Assembly (NCBI GenBank): GCA_029781035.1
Contig: JAKOXK010000070.1
Span: 113,169-177,168 of the forward strand
Reading direction: 5' to 3'
DNA length: 64,000 nucleotides
From: Armatimonadota bacterium
GTDB lineage: Bacteria > Armatimonadota > Fimbriimonadia > Fimbriimonadales > Fimbriimonadaceae
This document shows positions 38,199-47,194 of the stretch, piece after piece; position 1 is the stretch's first letter, and each line of letters opens with the position of its first letter. The translations under genes were made by a program, and so were the position numbers. Below the pieces are notes generated by a model. That model did not search any database, was not told where the DNA came from, and saw only the letters and a program-made list of their open reading frames with translations.

Positions 38199-38876
38199 CT
38201 ATCGGGCTGAATCGGGTCGTTCCCCTAAGTGCCGCAAGATCGTTTCGACGACTTCGGACGGATCGACGCCGTACGTCTCCACGATCACCGCGTCCTCTGC
38301 CAGAGCAAGCGGGCTGTCCGGTCGTGAGTAGTCGCGGTGGTCTCGCTCCACGACGTCGACCACGACTTCTTGAAGCTGCACCATCTCGCCCTTGGCCTTC
38401 AGTTCAAGCCAGCGCCTTCGTGCCCTCTCCTCGATGCTTGCCGTGAGGAAGACCTTAAGGTCTGCGCCTGGCGCCACGACTGTCGTGGTGTCTCGGCCCT
38501 CGAGGACGAACCCGCCCGGTTGTATGATCTCCTGTTGACGACGGACAAGCCAGTGACGGACGCCGGGGTGGACACTTACGGCGCTAGCCATTTGTCCCAT
38601 TTCGAGGGTCCGAATGGCGCCTGAAACATCCTCTCCGTCGAGAAGGACCCGGTCAGGCGAGTCAGGCTCAAATCCGATCATTGCCCGCGACGCCAGGTGT
38701 TCCAGATCCGCCGCCGAGTCACTGGCCACACCTGCGCGGACGGCAGCCAAAGCAAGGGCTCGGTACATGGCGCCCGTATCGAGCATCGTTATTCCAAGCC
38801 GTGCTGCCAGCAGTCTGGCCACAGTGGACTTTCCCGCTCCGGCGGGCCCGTCGATGGCGATCACGGGTCGCGACAT
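38199..38876 (-). CDS. cmk: Cytidylate kinase
   Basis: It phosphorylates CMP and dCMP. The 225-residue protein has the P-loop IDGPAGAGKSTVARLLA at residues 7-23, LDTGAMYRALALAA, a CMP-binding insert, the FVLEGRDTTTVVAPGADLKV strand (family: GRDxGTVVFP) and an arginine-rich lid EERARRRWLEL. The usual -GRDIGT- is changed to GRDTTT, a mild variation. It is the first gene of a cmk-dapA pair. Confidence 0.93.
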   Translation of the reverse strand: MSRPVIAIDGPAGAGKSTVARLLAARLGITMLDTGAMYRALALAAVRAGVASDSAADLEHLASRAMIGFEPDSPDRVLLDGEDVSGAIRTLEMGQMASAVSVHPGVRHWLVRRQQEIIQPGGFVLEGRDTTTVVAPGADLKVFLTASIEERARRRWLELKAKGEMVQLQEVVVDVVERDHRDYSRPDSPLALAEDAVIVETYGVDPSEVVETILRHLGERPDSAR

Positions 38877-38926
38877 TGAGAGCCATCTTACCGGCGAAGT
38901 CCGGTCACCGGCGACGTGGCTCTGCG

Positions 38927-39469
38927 TCAGCCTTTCTTAGTGTAGTCACCGACCAACAAGGTCGTCCAATCGGAGCCTTGCTGCAACTCGACCTTCAGTT
39001 TAGCGTGCTTGTCACTGACCTTGGTCCAAGTCGTTCGGACGATCACGTCAGAACCTTCCATCTTCGTGGGCTTGCTGGTGAGGACCGTGTCGGTGCCATT
39101 GGACGTCCCTGTGGACTGCATCGCTTCTGATGTCGTGGAGTCGTACCACCAACTCACCCATCCCTTGGCATCGGCATCATAGGTAAGGAGCAACATGCCG
39201 GAGAGCTCGCCCATTCCTTCGACGGTGTAGCTGTGCATCTGACGGACGAAGCGGCCACTAAGGATCTTGTCGCACACAATCGTGGACTTCGAAGGCTTGT
39301 CCTGCCCCATGCCGGTCATCGTTATCGTCCCTTCCCAAGTTCCGACCATATAGTCCGTGGACTTCATCTCTTCGGGAGCGACAGACGTCAGGCCCTGCCC
39401 AGAGGACAGGGCGGCCACGAAGGACATGCAGACAAGGAGGGGTAAGCGGATTCTCATAAGTGCCTCCAA
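38927..39469 (-). CDS. Exported DUF1579 protein
   Basis: The 180-residue protein has a signal peptide (LPLLVCMSFVAALSSGQG) and the DUF1579 pattern YMVGTWEGTITMTGMGQ, LSGRFVRQMHSYTVEG and GWVSWWYDSTTSEAM. It is a lipocalin-like beta barrel by family, function unknown. GGAGG lies at a normal distance before the ATG and a CATAGT -10 further up, so this gene is not leaderless. Confidence 0.8.
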   Translation of the reverse strand: MEALMRIRLPLLVCMSFVAALSSGQGLTSVAPEEMKSTDYMVGTWEGTITMTGMGQDKPSKSTIVCDKILSGRFVRQMHSYTVEGMGELSGMLLLTYDADAKGWVSWWYDSTTSEAMQSTGTSNGTDTVLTSKPTKMEGSDVIVRTTWTKVSDKHAKLKVELQQGSDWTTLLVGDYTKKG

Positions 39470-39518
39470 ATGTGCACTATGACACAGCTTCGCTCCGATG
39501 AGGCTTCTGATTGGGCGC

Positions 39519-41018
39519 TCAGGCAGCCTTCGCGAGGTGGGCGAAGGTCTCCTTATCGACCGACCTCATCGCGCATTCGTCATAGGAAACGTACCCAAGT
39601 CTAAACAGATCAGCCAAATGCGAGTCCATCGTTTGCATGCCGATCTGTCGGTTTGTCTCGATGACTGAATACATCTGGTGCGTCTTGGCCTCGCGGATGA
39701 GGTTCTTGATCGCCGGGATGCCGATCATGATCTCGAGCGATGCGACTCGCCCACCTCCCAGCTTCGGCAGCAGTTGCTGCGAGATGACGCCTTCCAACGT
39801 GTTCGACAGCAAGACACGGATCTGCTCTTGCTGGTCGGCTGGGAAGACGTCCACGATTCGGTCGATGGTCGACGGAGCGTTTCGTGTGTGAAGTGTTCCA
39901 AAGACAAGGTGGCCCGTCTCGGCCAACGTCAGTGCTGCCTCGATGGTCTCGAGGTCGCGCAGCTCGCCGACCAGGATGATGTCGGGATCCTCGCGGAGGA
40001 CGGCGCGCAGCGCGTTATGGAAGGAATACGTGTCACTGTGCAACTCTCTCTGGTTGACCATGCACTTTTTGTGACTGTGGAGGTACTCGATAGGATCTTC
40101 GATCGTGAGTACGTGTGCTGATCGCGTCGCATTGATGTCGTCGATCATCGCAGCGATCGTCGTCGACTTGCCGGAGCCTGTAGGGCCCGTGACAAGGATG
40201 AGCCCGCTCGTCCTTTTGGCGATTTCCCGGATGACCGGAGGCAGCCTCAGGTCTTCGTAGGTCGGAATGCGGTTTGGGATCATTCTGAGGGCCCCGGCGA
40301 CTGCGTGCCGCTGGACGTACATGTTCACGCGGAACCGGGCGAGCCCCTTGGCCGTGTAGGCAAAGTCGAGTTCGTGGGTGCTCTCGAACTTCTGGATGTT
40401 CTCGTCGGTGAGAATCTCGTACAGGATGCGCTTGGTCTGTTCAGGCACTAAGAGTTCGTAGTTGAGAGGGGCGATCTCGCCGTCCAACCTGGCCATGGGC
40501 GGCAGTCCGGCCGTGAAGTGGACGTCACTGGCCTTTCTTTCTAGAGCCTCGCGCAGAATGTCGTCGATGTGGACGTCCTTGAGCGGTTTGGCATCCACGA
40601 TTTGGGTGCCGTCTCGCGGCGTCTGCAAGTCGCCTCCCACCTGACGGCTGTCGTAGTTGGACTTGGGCTCCTTGAGGCTGCCCTTCTCGCCCTTGATGGG
40701 CAACGGGTTGCCCATGGCATCCTCCTTCAAATAATCCGGGCGAAAGTCAGCGTCAAATGATGGGTTCGTCTTTTCAGGTTCCACGAGCTCGCGTGGAACC
40801 GGAATGACCGTGTACGGGTCGATGGGTTCCCCTGACTCGACGACCTGAAGGTCGGGAACACCACCGGGAGCTGAGACGTCCACGGGCTGCCCCGACTCGT
40901 CGAGTGCCTTGTCATTGATCGCCTCGAGGATCTCCTGGAGTTCCTTTTGGCTGTCCTGTCCTGGCTCGTCGCCCTCCTGGCCCTTTAGAACCTTGTCCCA
41001 ACTGAATTCGTTCGCCAT
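39519..41018 (-). CDS. pilT: Type IV pilus retraction ATPase PilT with long N-terminal extension
   Basis: It drives pilus retraction and twitching. Residues about 150-499 are the PilT core: LREALERKASDVHFTAGLPP, Walker A LVTGPTGSGKSTTIAAM, the Asp box, IEDPIEYLHSHKKCMVNQRE, Walker B with ILVGELRDLETIEAALTLAE, and the His box GHLVFGTLHTRNA. PilT usually has about 350 residues; here 150 acidic, proline-rich, disordered residues precede the core. It is the last gene of pilB-HDOD-pilT, 13 bp after the HDOD gene. Confidence 0.93.
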   Translation of the reverse strand: MANEFSWDKVLKGQEGDEPGQDSQKELQEILEAINDKALDESGQPVDVSAPGGVPDLQVVESGEPIDPYTVIPVPRELVEPEKTNPSFDADFRPDYLKEDAMGNPLPIKGEKGSLKEPKSNYDSRQVGGDLQTPRDGTQIVDAKPLKDVHIDDILREALERKASDVHFTAGLPPMARLDGEIAPLNYELLVPEQTKRILYEILTDENIQKFESTHELDFAYTAKGLARFRVNMYVQRHAVAGALRMIPNRIPTYEDLRLPPVIREIAKRTSGLILVTGPTGSGKSTTIAAMIDDINATRSAHVLTIEDPIEYLHSHKKCMVNQRELHSDTYSFHNALRAVLREDPDIILVGELRDLETIEAALTLAETGHLVFGTLHTRNAPSTIDRIVDVFPADQQEQIRVLLSNTLEGVISQQLLPKLGGGRVASLEIMIGIPAIKNLIREAKTHQMYSVIETNRQIGMQTMDSHLADLFRLGYVSYDECAMRSVDKETFAHLAKAA

Positions 41019-41031
41019 TGGTGATCCTCGT

Positions 41032-41991
41032 TTAGAGACCCATCATCGATGCTGATTCAAGCGAGTCTGCGACCGACTTAGCGACGGCCTTGACTTTAAT
41101 GTCGGTTACTTCGAGCACGTCCAATATCCAACCCGGCAGAAGTTCGCTCCCTATTTCCTCGGCAGGCTTGTTCGCCCGGATGAGGCGTGTCAGCCTCGAT
41201 CCCAGCGCCGTGCAGGCCCGGAGAGCATTCTCGGCCGTTGGTTCATGGACCGGTGTGAAGTAGTTGAGACCGTTGACCAGGATTTCCGGGAAGCCCCACT
41301 TCCTGGCAACCCCCAATGCGACTTCGATATGGTCGCACTGGAAGACAGCCCGTTCAGCCAAGACATCCGGCGCGCCCTGGTCGACGACGTTCTGTACCCG
41401 TTCGTATTGAGCCGCGTCATACCTGTCGAGCAAGGTCTTGCCAATGAGGTGAAGGAGCCCGCATGTGTACGCTTCGTCAGCGGCGACCAGCGGTAGGAAC
41501 TCCGCCAGGGTGCGGCATGCGAGCGCCGAGTCGAGCGAGTGCCTCCACCAGCTACGACGGCGCAGTGAATCACGGTCCGTTTTGCCGAGGAACAGGTCGA
41601 ACACGCCGACGGTCATCGCCAACTGTCGGACTCCGCGGAATCCGAGGAACATCACGGCTTCCCGAATGCTCGTGACCTTCCTGGGCAGTGCGTAGTAGGC
41701 TGAGTTCGCCTGAGCCAATATCCGAGTGGACAGTCCGGGATCGATCAAGATCGTCCGCTCGAGCGCGATGACCGAGGCGTCCTCGTTCTCAGTGGCCTGT
41801 ACGACTTGGCACACGACTTGCGGAAGCGCAGCGACGTCGCCGACCCGCTCCAAGATCTTGTTGATCTGGCTCGGGCATTCAAAGGTGGGATCGCCTTGCT
41901 CGAGAACGAGTTCGGGCTTCTCGTTTCCGTGGACCTTTGGGGTCTGGCTTTCGTCGATCGGCTCCATACCGCTTCGCTCCCTGCTCGTCAC
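41032..41991 (-). CDS. HDOD domain protein in the pilus motor operon
   Basis: A GTG start overlaps the pilB stop (GTGA). The 319-residue protein has an HDOD domain at about 45-240: LPQVVCQVVQATENEDASVI, LERTILIDPGLSTRILAQAN, SIREAVMFLGFRGVRQLAM and CGLLHLIGKTLLDRY. HDOD resembles HD phosphohydrolases but lacks the full metal site and usually serves as a signalling scaffold. Its place between the extension and retraction ATPases suggests it controls pilus direction or twitching. Confidence 0.9.
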   Translation of the reverse strand: MTSRERSGMEPIDESQTPKVHGNEKPELVLEQGDPTFECPSQINKILERVGDVAALPQVVCQVVQATENEDASVIALERTILIDPGLSTRILAQANSAYYALPRKVTSIREAVMFLGFRGVRQLAMTVGVFDLFLGKTDRDSLRRRSWWRHSLDSALACRTLAEFLPLVAADEAYTCGLLHLIGKTLLDRYDAAQYERVQNVVDQGAPDVLAERAVFQCDHIEVALGVARKWGFPEILVNGLNYFTPVHEPTAENALRACTALGSRLTRLIRANKPAEEIGSELLPGWILDVLEVTDIKVKAVAKSVADSLESASMMGL

Positions 41992-43700
41992 GCGTAGATG
42001 ACGCGCAGAACCTCTTCCACCGTCGTCACGCCCCGCAGGATTTTCGCCGTGGCATCCATCTGCAGCGTTCTCATGCCAGATTTGACCGCTAGGTTGCGGA
42101 TGATGTGAGCCGGGTTCCGCTTGAGCACCTCGTCACGGATCTCGTCGTTCATTTCCATGAGCTCGTGGACGCCCGTGCGTCCTTTGAACCCTGTTCCTTT
42201 GCAGGTGTCGCAGCCGTTGCCGATCCAGAGTGGCACCTTGCCACCGGTTTCCTCCCCGAGGCCCTCCGGTAGCGGCAGACCGGCACGCCTGAGTTCGTCC
42301 ACTGTCCCCTCGATCTCTGTCTTGCAGTTCGGACATATCTGTCGCACGAGCCTCTGGGCCAAGACGCCGACGATCGACGAGGAGATGAGGAACGGCTCGA
42401 CCTCCATGTCGATCAAGCGTGTCGGGGCCGAGGGCGCGTCGTTGGTGTGGAGCGTCGAGAAGACCAAGTGGCCCGTGAGGGCGGCCTCCATGGCGATCGT
42501 CGCAGTCTCTTTGTCCCGCATCTCACCGACCATGATCACGTCTGGATCTTGCCGGAGCATGGCGCGAAGGCCAGCCGAAAACGTCATTCCTGCCCGGACG
42601 TTCACATTGCACTGGTTGATCGACTCGAGCTCGTACTCGACCGGGTCTTCGATCGTGATGATGTTCTTGAGCCCGTCGTTTGTGCAGTTGAGGAGCGAGT
42701 AGAGAGTCGTGGACTTGCCTGAGCCCGTCGGGCCCGTGACAAGCACAATCCCATAACTCTTGGACGCCATGTCCTTGAGCATCTCCAGGTTGTGCTCCAA
42801 GAAGCCCAGCTTCTCTAAGCCCACGTTGATGCCGCCCTTGTCGAGGACGCGCATGACGATCTTTTCGCCGTAGACGACAGGCAGCGTACTGACTCGGAAG
42901 TCGAAGGGTTTGCCTCCGATCACCGCCGAAATCCGGTTGTCCTGGGGGGCCCGCTTCTCGGCGATGTCCATGTTGGCGACGATCTTAAAGCGGCTTGTCA
43001 ACGGTGCGACGACCTTGCGAGGGAGTCGCATGACCTCGTTCATGACACCGTCAATCCGGTACCGGACAACCATCTCCTCCTTTCTCGGCTCCATATGGAT
43101 GTCGCTGGCCCTGTCGGCGACAGCCTGGTGGATGATGAGGTTGGCGAGCCGGATGATCGGGGCATCCTCACTCGCTTCGATCGCCGATCGTTCGTCCTCG
43201 GCCTCCTCATCTTGGCCGAAGTCCTTCATCACGCCGATCAGCTCGTCGCTGGCGGCGGCCCCACCATAGAAGTTCCCGATGGCGGTCGCAACATCGGCCT
43301 CGACGGCGATCAGCGGCTCGATCTCATAGCCCGTGTGAAGGCGGAGTTCGTCGATGACGAACACGTCCAGCGGATTGGCCATCGCGACCAAGAGCCGGCT
43401 GCCTTTGGCGTCCAGTGGCAGCGACATGAACCGCGCTGCCAGCTTGGGACTGAGGAGACTGAGAATCTCCTCTTGGGGCCGAAAGTCTGTGACGTCGACG
43501 AACGGGATACCCCAGACCTTGCCCAGACATTTGACTCGGTCACGCTCGGAGATGAGCCCCATCTCGACCAAGACCTTGGCGATGGACTCGTTTCCACCGA
43601 GCTCGAGTTGTCGGGCAACGGCTTCTTGGAGCTGGTCAGGCGTAACCAGCCCCTCGTCGATGAAGACTTCGCCCGTCAGCATCCCAGGGATTCCTTCCAC
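41988..43700 (-). CDS. pilB: Type IV pilus assembly ATPase PilB (GspE family)
   Basis: It powers pilus extension. The 570-residue protein starts at a GTG. An MshEN/GspE N-terminal domain (about 1-150: DEGLVTPDQLQEAVARQLEL, GIPFVDVTDF) can bind c-di-GMP in relatives. The ATPase core has Walker A VTGPTGSGKSTTLYSLL, IEDPVEYELESINQ, Walker B IMVGEMRDKETATIAMEAAL and LVFSTLHTNDAPSAPTRLID. A zinc tetracysteine module CPNC plus CDTCKGTGFKGRTGVHEL lies near 455-510. Confidence 0.94.
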   Translation of the reverse strand: MEGIPGMLTGEVFIDEGLVTPDQLQEAVARQLELGGNESIAKVLVEMGLISERDRVKCLGKVWGIPFVDVTDFRPQEEILSLLSPKLAARFMSLPLDAKGSRLLVAMANPLDVFVIDELRLHTGYEIEPLIAVEADVATAIGNFYGGAAASDELIGVMKDFGQDEEAEDERSAIEASEDAPIIRLANLIIHQAVADRASDIHMEPRKEEMVVRYRIDGVMNEVMRLPRKVVAPLTSRFKIVANMDIAEKRAPQDNRISAVIGGKPFDFRVSTLPVVYGEKIVMRVLDKGGINVGLEKLGFLEHNLEMLKDMASKSYGIVLVTGPTGSGKSTTLYSLLNCTNDGLKNIITIEDPVEYELESINQCNVNVRAGMTFSAGLRAMLRQDPDVIMVGEMRDKETATIAMEAALTGHLVFSTLHTNDAPSAPTRLIDMEVEPFLISSSIVGVLAQRLVRQICPNCKTEIEGTVDELRRAGLPLPEGLGEETGGKVPLWIGNGCDTCKGTGFKGRTGVHELMEMNDEIRDEVLKRNPAHIIRNLAVKSGMRTLQMDATAKILRGVTTVEEVLRVIYA

Positions 43701-43997
43701 GTTGGCGTGAGGCTCAAATCGGTGGGTTTACTGGGCAAGGTGACAAGGGTTCGACCAACAGGGTCCAGATCACAGAGTCTCTCCAAACAAACCAAGGTCA
43801 TTGGCATGGGTTTGCGCGCGTCCCTTTAGGATGATTGGTTCGAAGGATGACGGAGACCAGGCATCCCGGCCCTTGGCGTCTGGTGCAAGCCTGACGCTCT
43901 CTTGGGGCAATGGCAGCACCCTGAGTCCGACTCGGACCCATGGGCCTCCGGGCAGTCTAGAGTGCGGTGCCTCTCAGGTATTATTCGACGCCCCTGT

Positions 43998-44084
43998 GCC
44001 CAGGTGGCGGAATTGGTAGACGCGCTAGTTTCAGGTACTAGTGATCGCAAGGTCGTGAAGGTTCGAGTCCTTTCCTGGGCACCA
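43998..44084 (+). tRNA. tRNA-Leu (anticodon CAG)
   Basis: An 87-nt class II tRNA with a long variable arm and encoded CCA. The acceptor GCCCAGG pairs with CCTGGGC, the anticodon stem CTAGT/ACTAG carries loop TTCAGGT (anticodon CAG), and the T loop is TTCGAGT. It reads CUG. The 297 bp between pilB and this tRNA contain no recognisable gene. Confidence 0.96.
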
Positions 44085-44270
44085 AACTGGATGTCCTCTG
44101 TGAGCGAACGGGACAAGTCCGCATCCTGACGCGAACGCTCTGCGAATCCGCTGCCACCTATGATCCCAATGAGCCTGTCTGGCCGGCTCGGCAAACCTCG
44201 TTCGATCGAAGCCGATGGCCCGGCTGGCAACGCTTGACTCCCGATATCTCCAGACAGGGACCGATAGGCC

Positions 44271-44311
44271 TATAATATGACTGATTGATTCATGTAATAT
44301 CGAGTCATCTT
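44271..44311 (+). promoter_or_regulatory. Promoter and candidate NsrR-like operator of the N-oxide operon
   Basis: TATAAT at 44271-44276 lies 35 bases before the ATG at 44312. Between them, 44289-44311 read on the minus strand begins AAGATG and contains TTACAT at the opposite half, resembling the 23-bp NsrR palindrome (about 14 of 23 positions by eye). A separate 6-bp inverted repeat, ATGACT (44277-44282) with AGTCAT (44303-44308), covers the same region. An autoregulatory site is inferred. Confidence 0.4.
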
Positions 44312-44806
44312 ATGAGGCTGAACGCTCAGACTGACTTCTCGCTCCGGATGCTGATGTACCTCGCGGTCAAGAGCGGTGGCCCGGCCACGATCCAGGAAGT
44401 CTCCACCCGAATGGGGCTCTCGCAGACTCACATGATGCGGGTCGCGGCGAAGCTTGCGGCCAAAGGCCTGGTGGTGTCCAGCCGGGGTCGTCAAGGTGGA
44501 GTGTCCCTTGCCAGGGAGGCGAGCGAGATCACGGTCGAGGAGGTCGTCAAGGCCATGGAGCCGGACTTCGCCCTCGTGCAGTGCTTCGACGATTCCAAGT
44601 CAGAGTGCACCATCGAACCAGCCTGCAACCTGAAGCACGTCCTGACCGACGCCCTAGAGGCGTTCTTTGCCGCGATGCGGGCCGTGACTCTCGCCCAACT
44701 CACTGAGTCGAACCATGCGCAGTTGGTCCGGCTTCTCGATCTCGAGGAGTATGCCGTTGCCAAGGGCGGGCTCCGGCTCAGTCAGTCCCCCGTCGGAGGC
44801 GCCTGA
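44312..44806 (+). CDS. Rrf2-family regulator, NsrR-like
   Basis: The 164-residue protein starts MRLNAQTDFSLRMLMYLAV, the classic NsrR/Rrf2 opening; an upstream in-frame TTG (44285) is less likely. The winged helix (about 25-75) is followed by cysteines 91, 99 and 105 (spacing x7, x5), as in the Bacillus NsrR [4Fe-4S] site. NsrR senses nitric oxide by damage to its cluster and derepresses detoxification genes. As the first gene of the RIC/NnrS/oxidoreductase operon it very likely regulates its own operon. Confidence 0.85.
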   Translation: MRLNAQTDFSLRMLMYLAVKSGGPATIQEVSTRMGLSQTHMMRVAAKLAAKGLVVSSRGRQGGVSLAREASEITVEEVVKAMEPDFALVQCFDDSKSECTIEPACNLKHVLTDALEAFFAAMRAVTLAQLTESNHAQLVRLLDLEEYAVAKGGLRLSQSPVGGA

Positions 44807-44807
44807 G

Positions 44808-45068
44808 TTGCCCTACGTCATCACTGAACCGTGTTGCGGTGTCAAGGACAAAGGGTGCGTCCGAGTCTGCCCCGTGGACTGCATCTACGAAGACAACGAC
44901 ATGCTCTACATCAATCCGGACGAGTGCATCGATTGCGGACTTTGTCTGCCCGAGTGCCCCGTCAGCGCGATTTTCGTCGAGTGCGACGTGCCCGACAAAT
45001 GGCACGAATACATCGAACTGAATTCGACCCACGGTCGGCGTCTCGCCGCCAAACCCACCCCCCAATAG
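44808..45068 (+). CDS. 7Fe ferredoxin
   Basis: TTG 44808 is preceded by GGAGG at 44795-44799, giving 86 residues. The first cluster uses CCGVKDKGCVRVCPVDC (the [3Fe-4S]/[4Fe-4S] FdxA pattern) and the second CIDCGLCLPECP. It is a soluble electron carrier in the cytoplasm. Placed between an NsrR-like sensor and RIC, it may supply electrons for cluster repair or for the molybdoenzyme later in the operon. Confidence 0.9.
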   Translation: MPYVITEPCCGVKDKGCVRVCPVDCIYEDNDMLYINPDECIDCGLCLPECPVSAIFVECDVPDKWHEYIELNSTHGRRLAAKPTPQ

Positions 45069-45079
45069 GAAACCACCAA

Positions 45080-45778
45080 ATGAATCAACAGCTCTTAGAC
45101 CAGACAGTCGGCCAACTTGTCGCGGAAAAGCCCTCCCGCTCGCGCGTGTTCGAACGTTGGGGCATCGATTACTGCTGCGGAGGCAAGAGGGCGCTTGCAG
45201 AAGCCTGTCAGTCGAGGAAGATCGACACCGAGGCTCTGCTGAACGAGTTGTTGGAGTCAGACTCCAAGCCCGAATCGCCCTGTGTGGATTGGACGACTCA
45301 GCCGCTCGGAGAGCTCTGCGACCACATCGTGACAGTCCACCATGATTATCTTAGGGCGGCTCTGCCTCGTCTCTCCGCATTGACGGAGAAGGTGGGCGAA
45401 CGCCATGGCCCCAAAGATCCCAGACTTGTCGAGCTATCCAACCTCTTTGCCGAATTCCGGTCGGAGCTCGAGTCGCACATGCATAAAGAGGAAGTCATCC
45501 TGTTCCCCGCCATCAAGCGGCTTGACAGCCCCACGGCGCCCTTTTCCATCGATGGCCCGATCCGAGTGATGCTCATGGAGCATGACAGCGCTGGATTTGA
45601 CCTGGCAAAGATGAGGAGCCTGACTGACGGCTTCGCGATCAGGGATGGGTGCTGTAACACGCACCGGGCCATGCTGGACGGCCTCTCCGAACTCGAGCTC
45701 GACATGCACGAGCATATTCACAAGGAGAACAACATTCTGTTCCCGCGTGCCCTGGCCAGTGAATCCGCCGGCCACTAG
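45080..45778 (+). CDS. Di-iron iron-sulfur cluster repair protein (RIC/ScdA/YtfE)
   Basis: The 232-residue protein has the N-terminal DUF542 domain with the YCCGG motif (Cys32, Cys33) and then a hemerythrin-like four-helix bundle with metal histidines and glutamates in LCDHIVTVHHDYLR, ELESHMHKEEVILFP, LMEHDSAGFDL and ELDMHEHIHKENNILFP. RIC proteins repair Fe-S clusters damaged by nitric oxide and other oxidants and release NO from iron. This fits the operon's nitrosative theme. Confidence 0.94.
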   Translation: MNQQLLDQTVGQLVAEKPSRSRVFERWGIDYCCGGKRALAEACQSRKIDTEALLNELLESDSKPESPCVDWTTQPLGELCDHIVTVHHDYLRAALPRLSALTEKVGERHGPKDPRLVELSNLFAEFRSELESHMHKEEVILFPAIKRLDSPTAPFSIDGPIRVMLMEHDSAGFDLAKMRSLTDGFAIRDGCCNTHRAMLDGLSELELDMHEHIHKENNILFPRALASESAGH

Positions 45779-45800
45779 CACCGCCGAAAATCGGACTGCC

Positions 45801-47180
45801 ATGGAACAACGGGAACTCTTACGCGGACAATCGGCGCCAAGAACCAGCCTCCCTGGACCGGCAACGACCGAAGTCTACAGGTCCTTCTTCATCGCAGGGA
45901 TCGTCTGCGTCCTCACCGCCGGCTGCACCCTTGGAGCGATCGCCATGCTCGGGATCGCGCTCAAGGGTAGCTATATCGCCGACGTTTGGACTCCCTACGT
46001 CCTGGCCCATGCCAACTCGCAGCTTTATGGCTGGGTCGGGTTCTTCGTCATCGGGTTTGGCCTGCAGCAGCACGCTCCGCGCATTGACCGACTCCGAGCC
46101 TTCCATGTGTTGGCCCGTTGGTCGTTGGTGCTCATGGCTATCGGGATCGCCCTCCGGTTCGCTGCTGAACCACTCGTGAAGTCCGAGCCAGCCGTGTGGA
46201 TGCCTGCGGGTGTGCTTTCCTGCATCCTTCAGTTCGTTGCTGTTGTGCTGTTCGTCACGAACACCCAGGTCACACGTCACCGGACTGGCGCACCCCTGGG
46301 ATGGGAGGGCCGATTTGTGCTCGCTTCGCTTGGCTGGATGCTGGTGGTGGCAGCGGCAGAGCCCTTCTTCTTCGCCCTCGCCCACCAGCCCGACCCAACG
46401 AAGGGCATCATGTTCGTTGCCGAGTACTTCGGACCGTATCGCGACGCCCAGTTCCTAGGTTTTGTGGCACTGATGATCTTTGGAGTGTCGCTGACCAAGA
46501 TGCGAGAGCTCTTCGGCGCCAGGCCCGCCTACAAGGATCTGGCCATCACTTCGCTCGTCGTCTGGAACTTGGGCTTGATTGGCCGCATGATCGGATGGGT
46601 GTCGTACTTTCAAAACGGCATGATCGCCGATGCCGACCGTCTGTATCGGACGGGCGGCATGCTCCTGGCAGCAGCCGGGCTCCTTTTCGTCCTGGCCTTG
46701 AGGATCTTCGAGCCAGTGACAGAGGTTCAAGCGTCCACGAAGTTCGTCCGGGCGGCCTTCGCTTGGTTGTTGGCAGTAGGAGCCCTTCTCATCCTAGAAC
46801 CTCTCCATTTGCGGCTGACCGGACAACCGTTTTCGCACCCCTATACGGGTGGCATCCGCCACGCGCTGACTGTCGGTTTCATCTCACAGATGATCCTCGG
46901 AGTGGGAATGCGCTTCGTTCACAGGTTCCATGGCCTGCCGGAAAAAGCCCATGGCCTGGTGTGGGCCGCGTTCCTGCTTGTCAACCTGGGCAACGCCGTG
47001 AGGGTCGCCCTTGAGATAGCGACTGACTACTCTTCTGCTGCCTTCCTGCCTATGGGCGTCACCGGATTCATCGAACTGACCGGCCTGGGGCTCTGGGCTT
47101 GGGTCGTTGCCAAGCCGTTGCTTTCACGAAGGCGAGACGATCGCCAATCTGCACTGGTTTATCAAGAAACCGTGGCATGA
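45801..47180 (+). CDS. NnrS-like / heme-copper oxidase I-like membrane protein
   Basis: ATG 45801 gives 459 residues with about 12 membrane helices. Histidines stand at helix positions typical of heme-copper or NnrS proteins: LAHANSQLYGWVGFFVIGFG near residue 65, QQHAPR, GIRHALTVGFISQMILGVG and MRFVHRFHG. NnrS relieves nitric-oxide stress in denitrifiers. Assignment to NnrS over another multi-His membrane family rests partly on the RIC and NsrR-like neighbours. Confidence 0.7.
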   Translation: MEQRELLRGQSAPRTSLPGPATTEVYRSFFIAGIVCVLTAGCTLGAIAMLGIALKGSYIADVWTPYVLAHANSQLYGWVGFFVIGFGLQQHAPRIDRLRAFHVLARWSLVLMAIGIALRFAAEPLVKSEPAVWMPAGVLSCILQFVAVVLFVTNTQVTRHRTGAPLGWEGRFVLASLGWMLVVAAAEPFFFALAHQPDPTKGIMFVAEYFGPYRDAQFLGFVALMIFGVSLTKMRELFGARPAYKDLAITSLVVWNLGLIGRMIGWVSYFQNGMIADADRLYRTGGMLLAAAGLLFVLALRIFEPVTEVQASTKFVRAAFAWLLAVGALLILEPLHLRLTGQPFSHPYTGGIRHALTVGFISQMILGVGMRFVHRFHGLPEKAHGLVWAAFLLVNLGNAVRVALEIATDYSSAAFLPMGVTGFIELTGLGLWAWVVAKPLLSRRRDDRQSALVYQETVA

Positions 47181-47194
47181 TGGGATGAGGCAAG

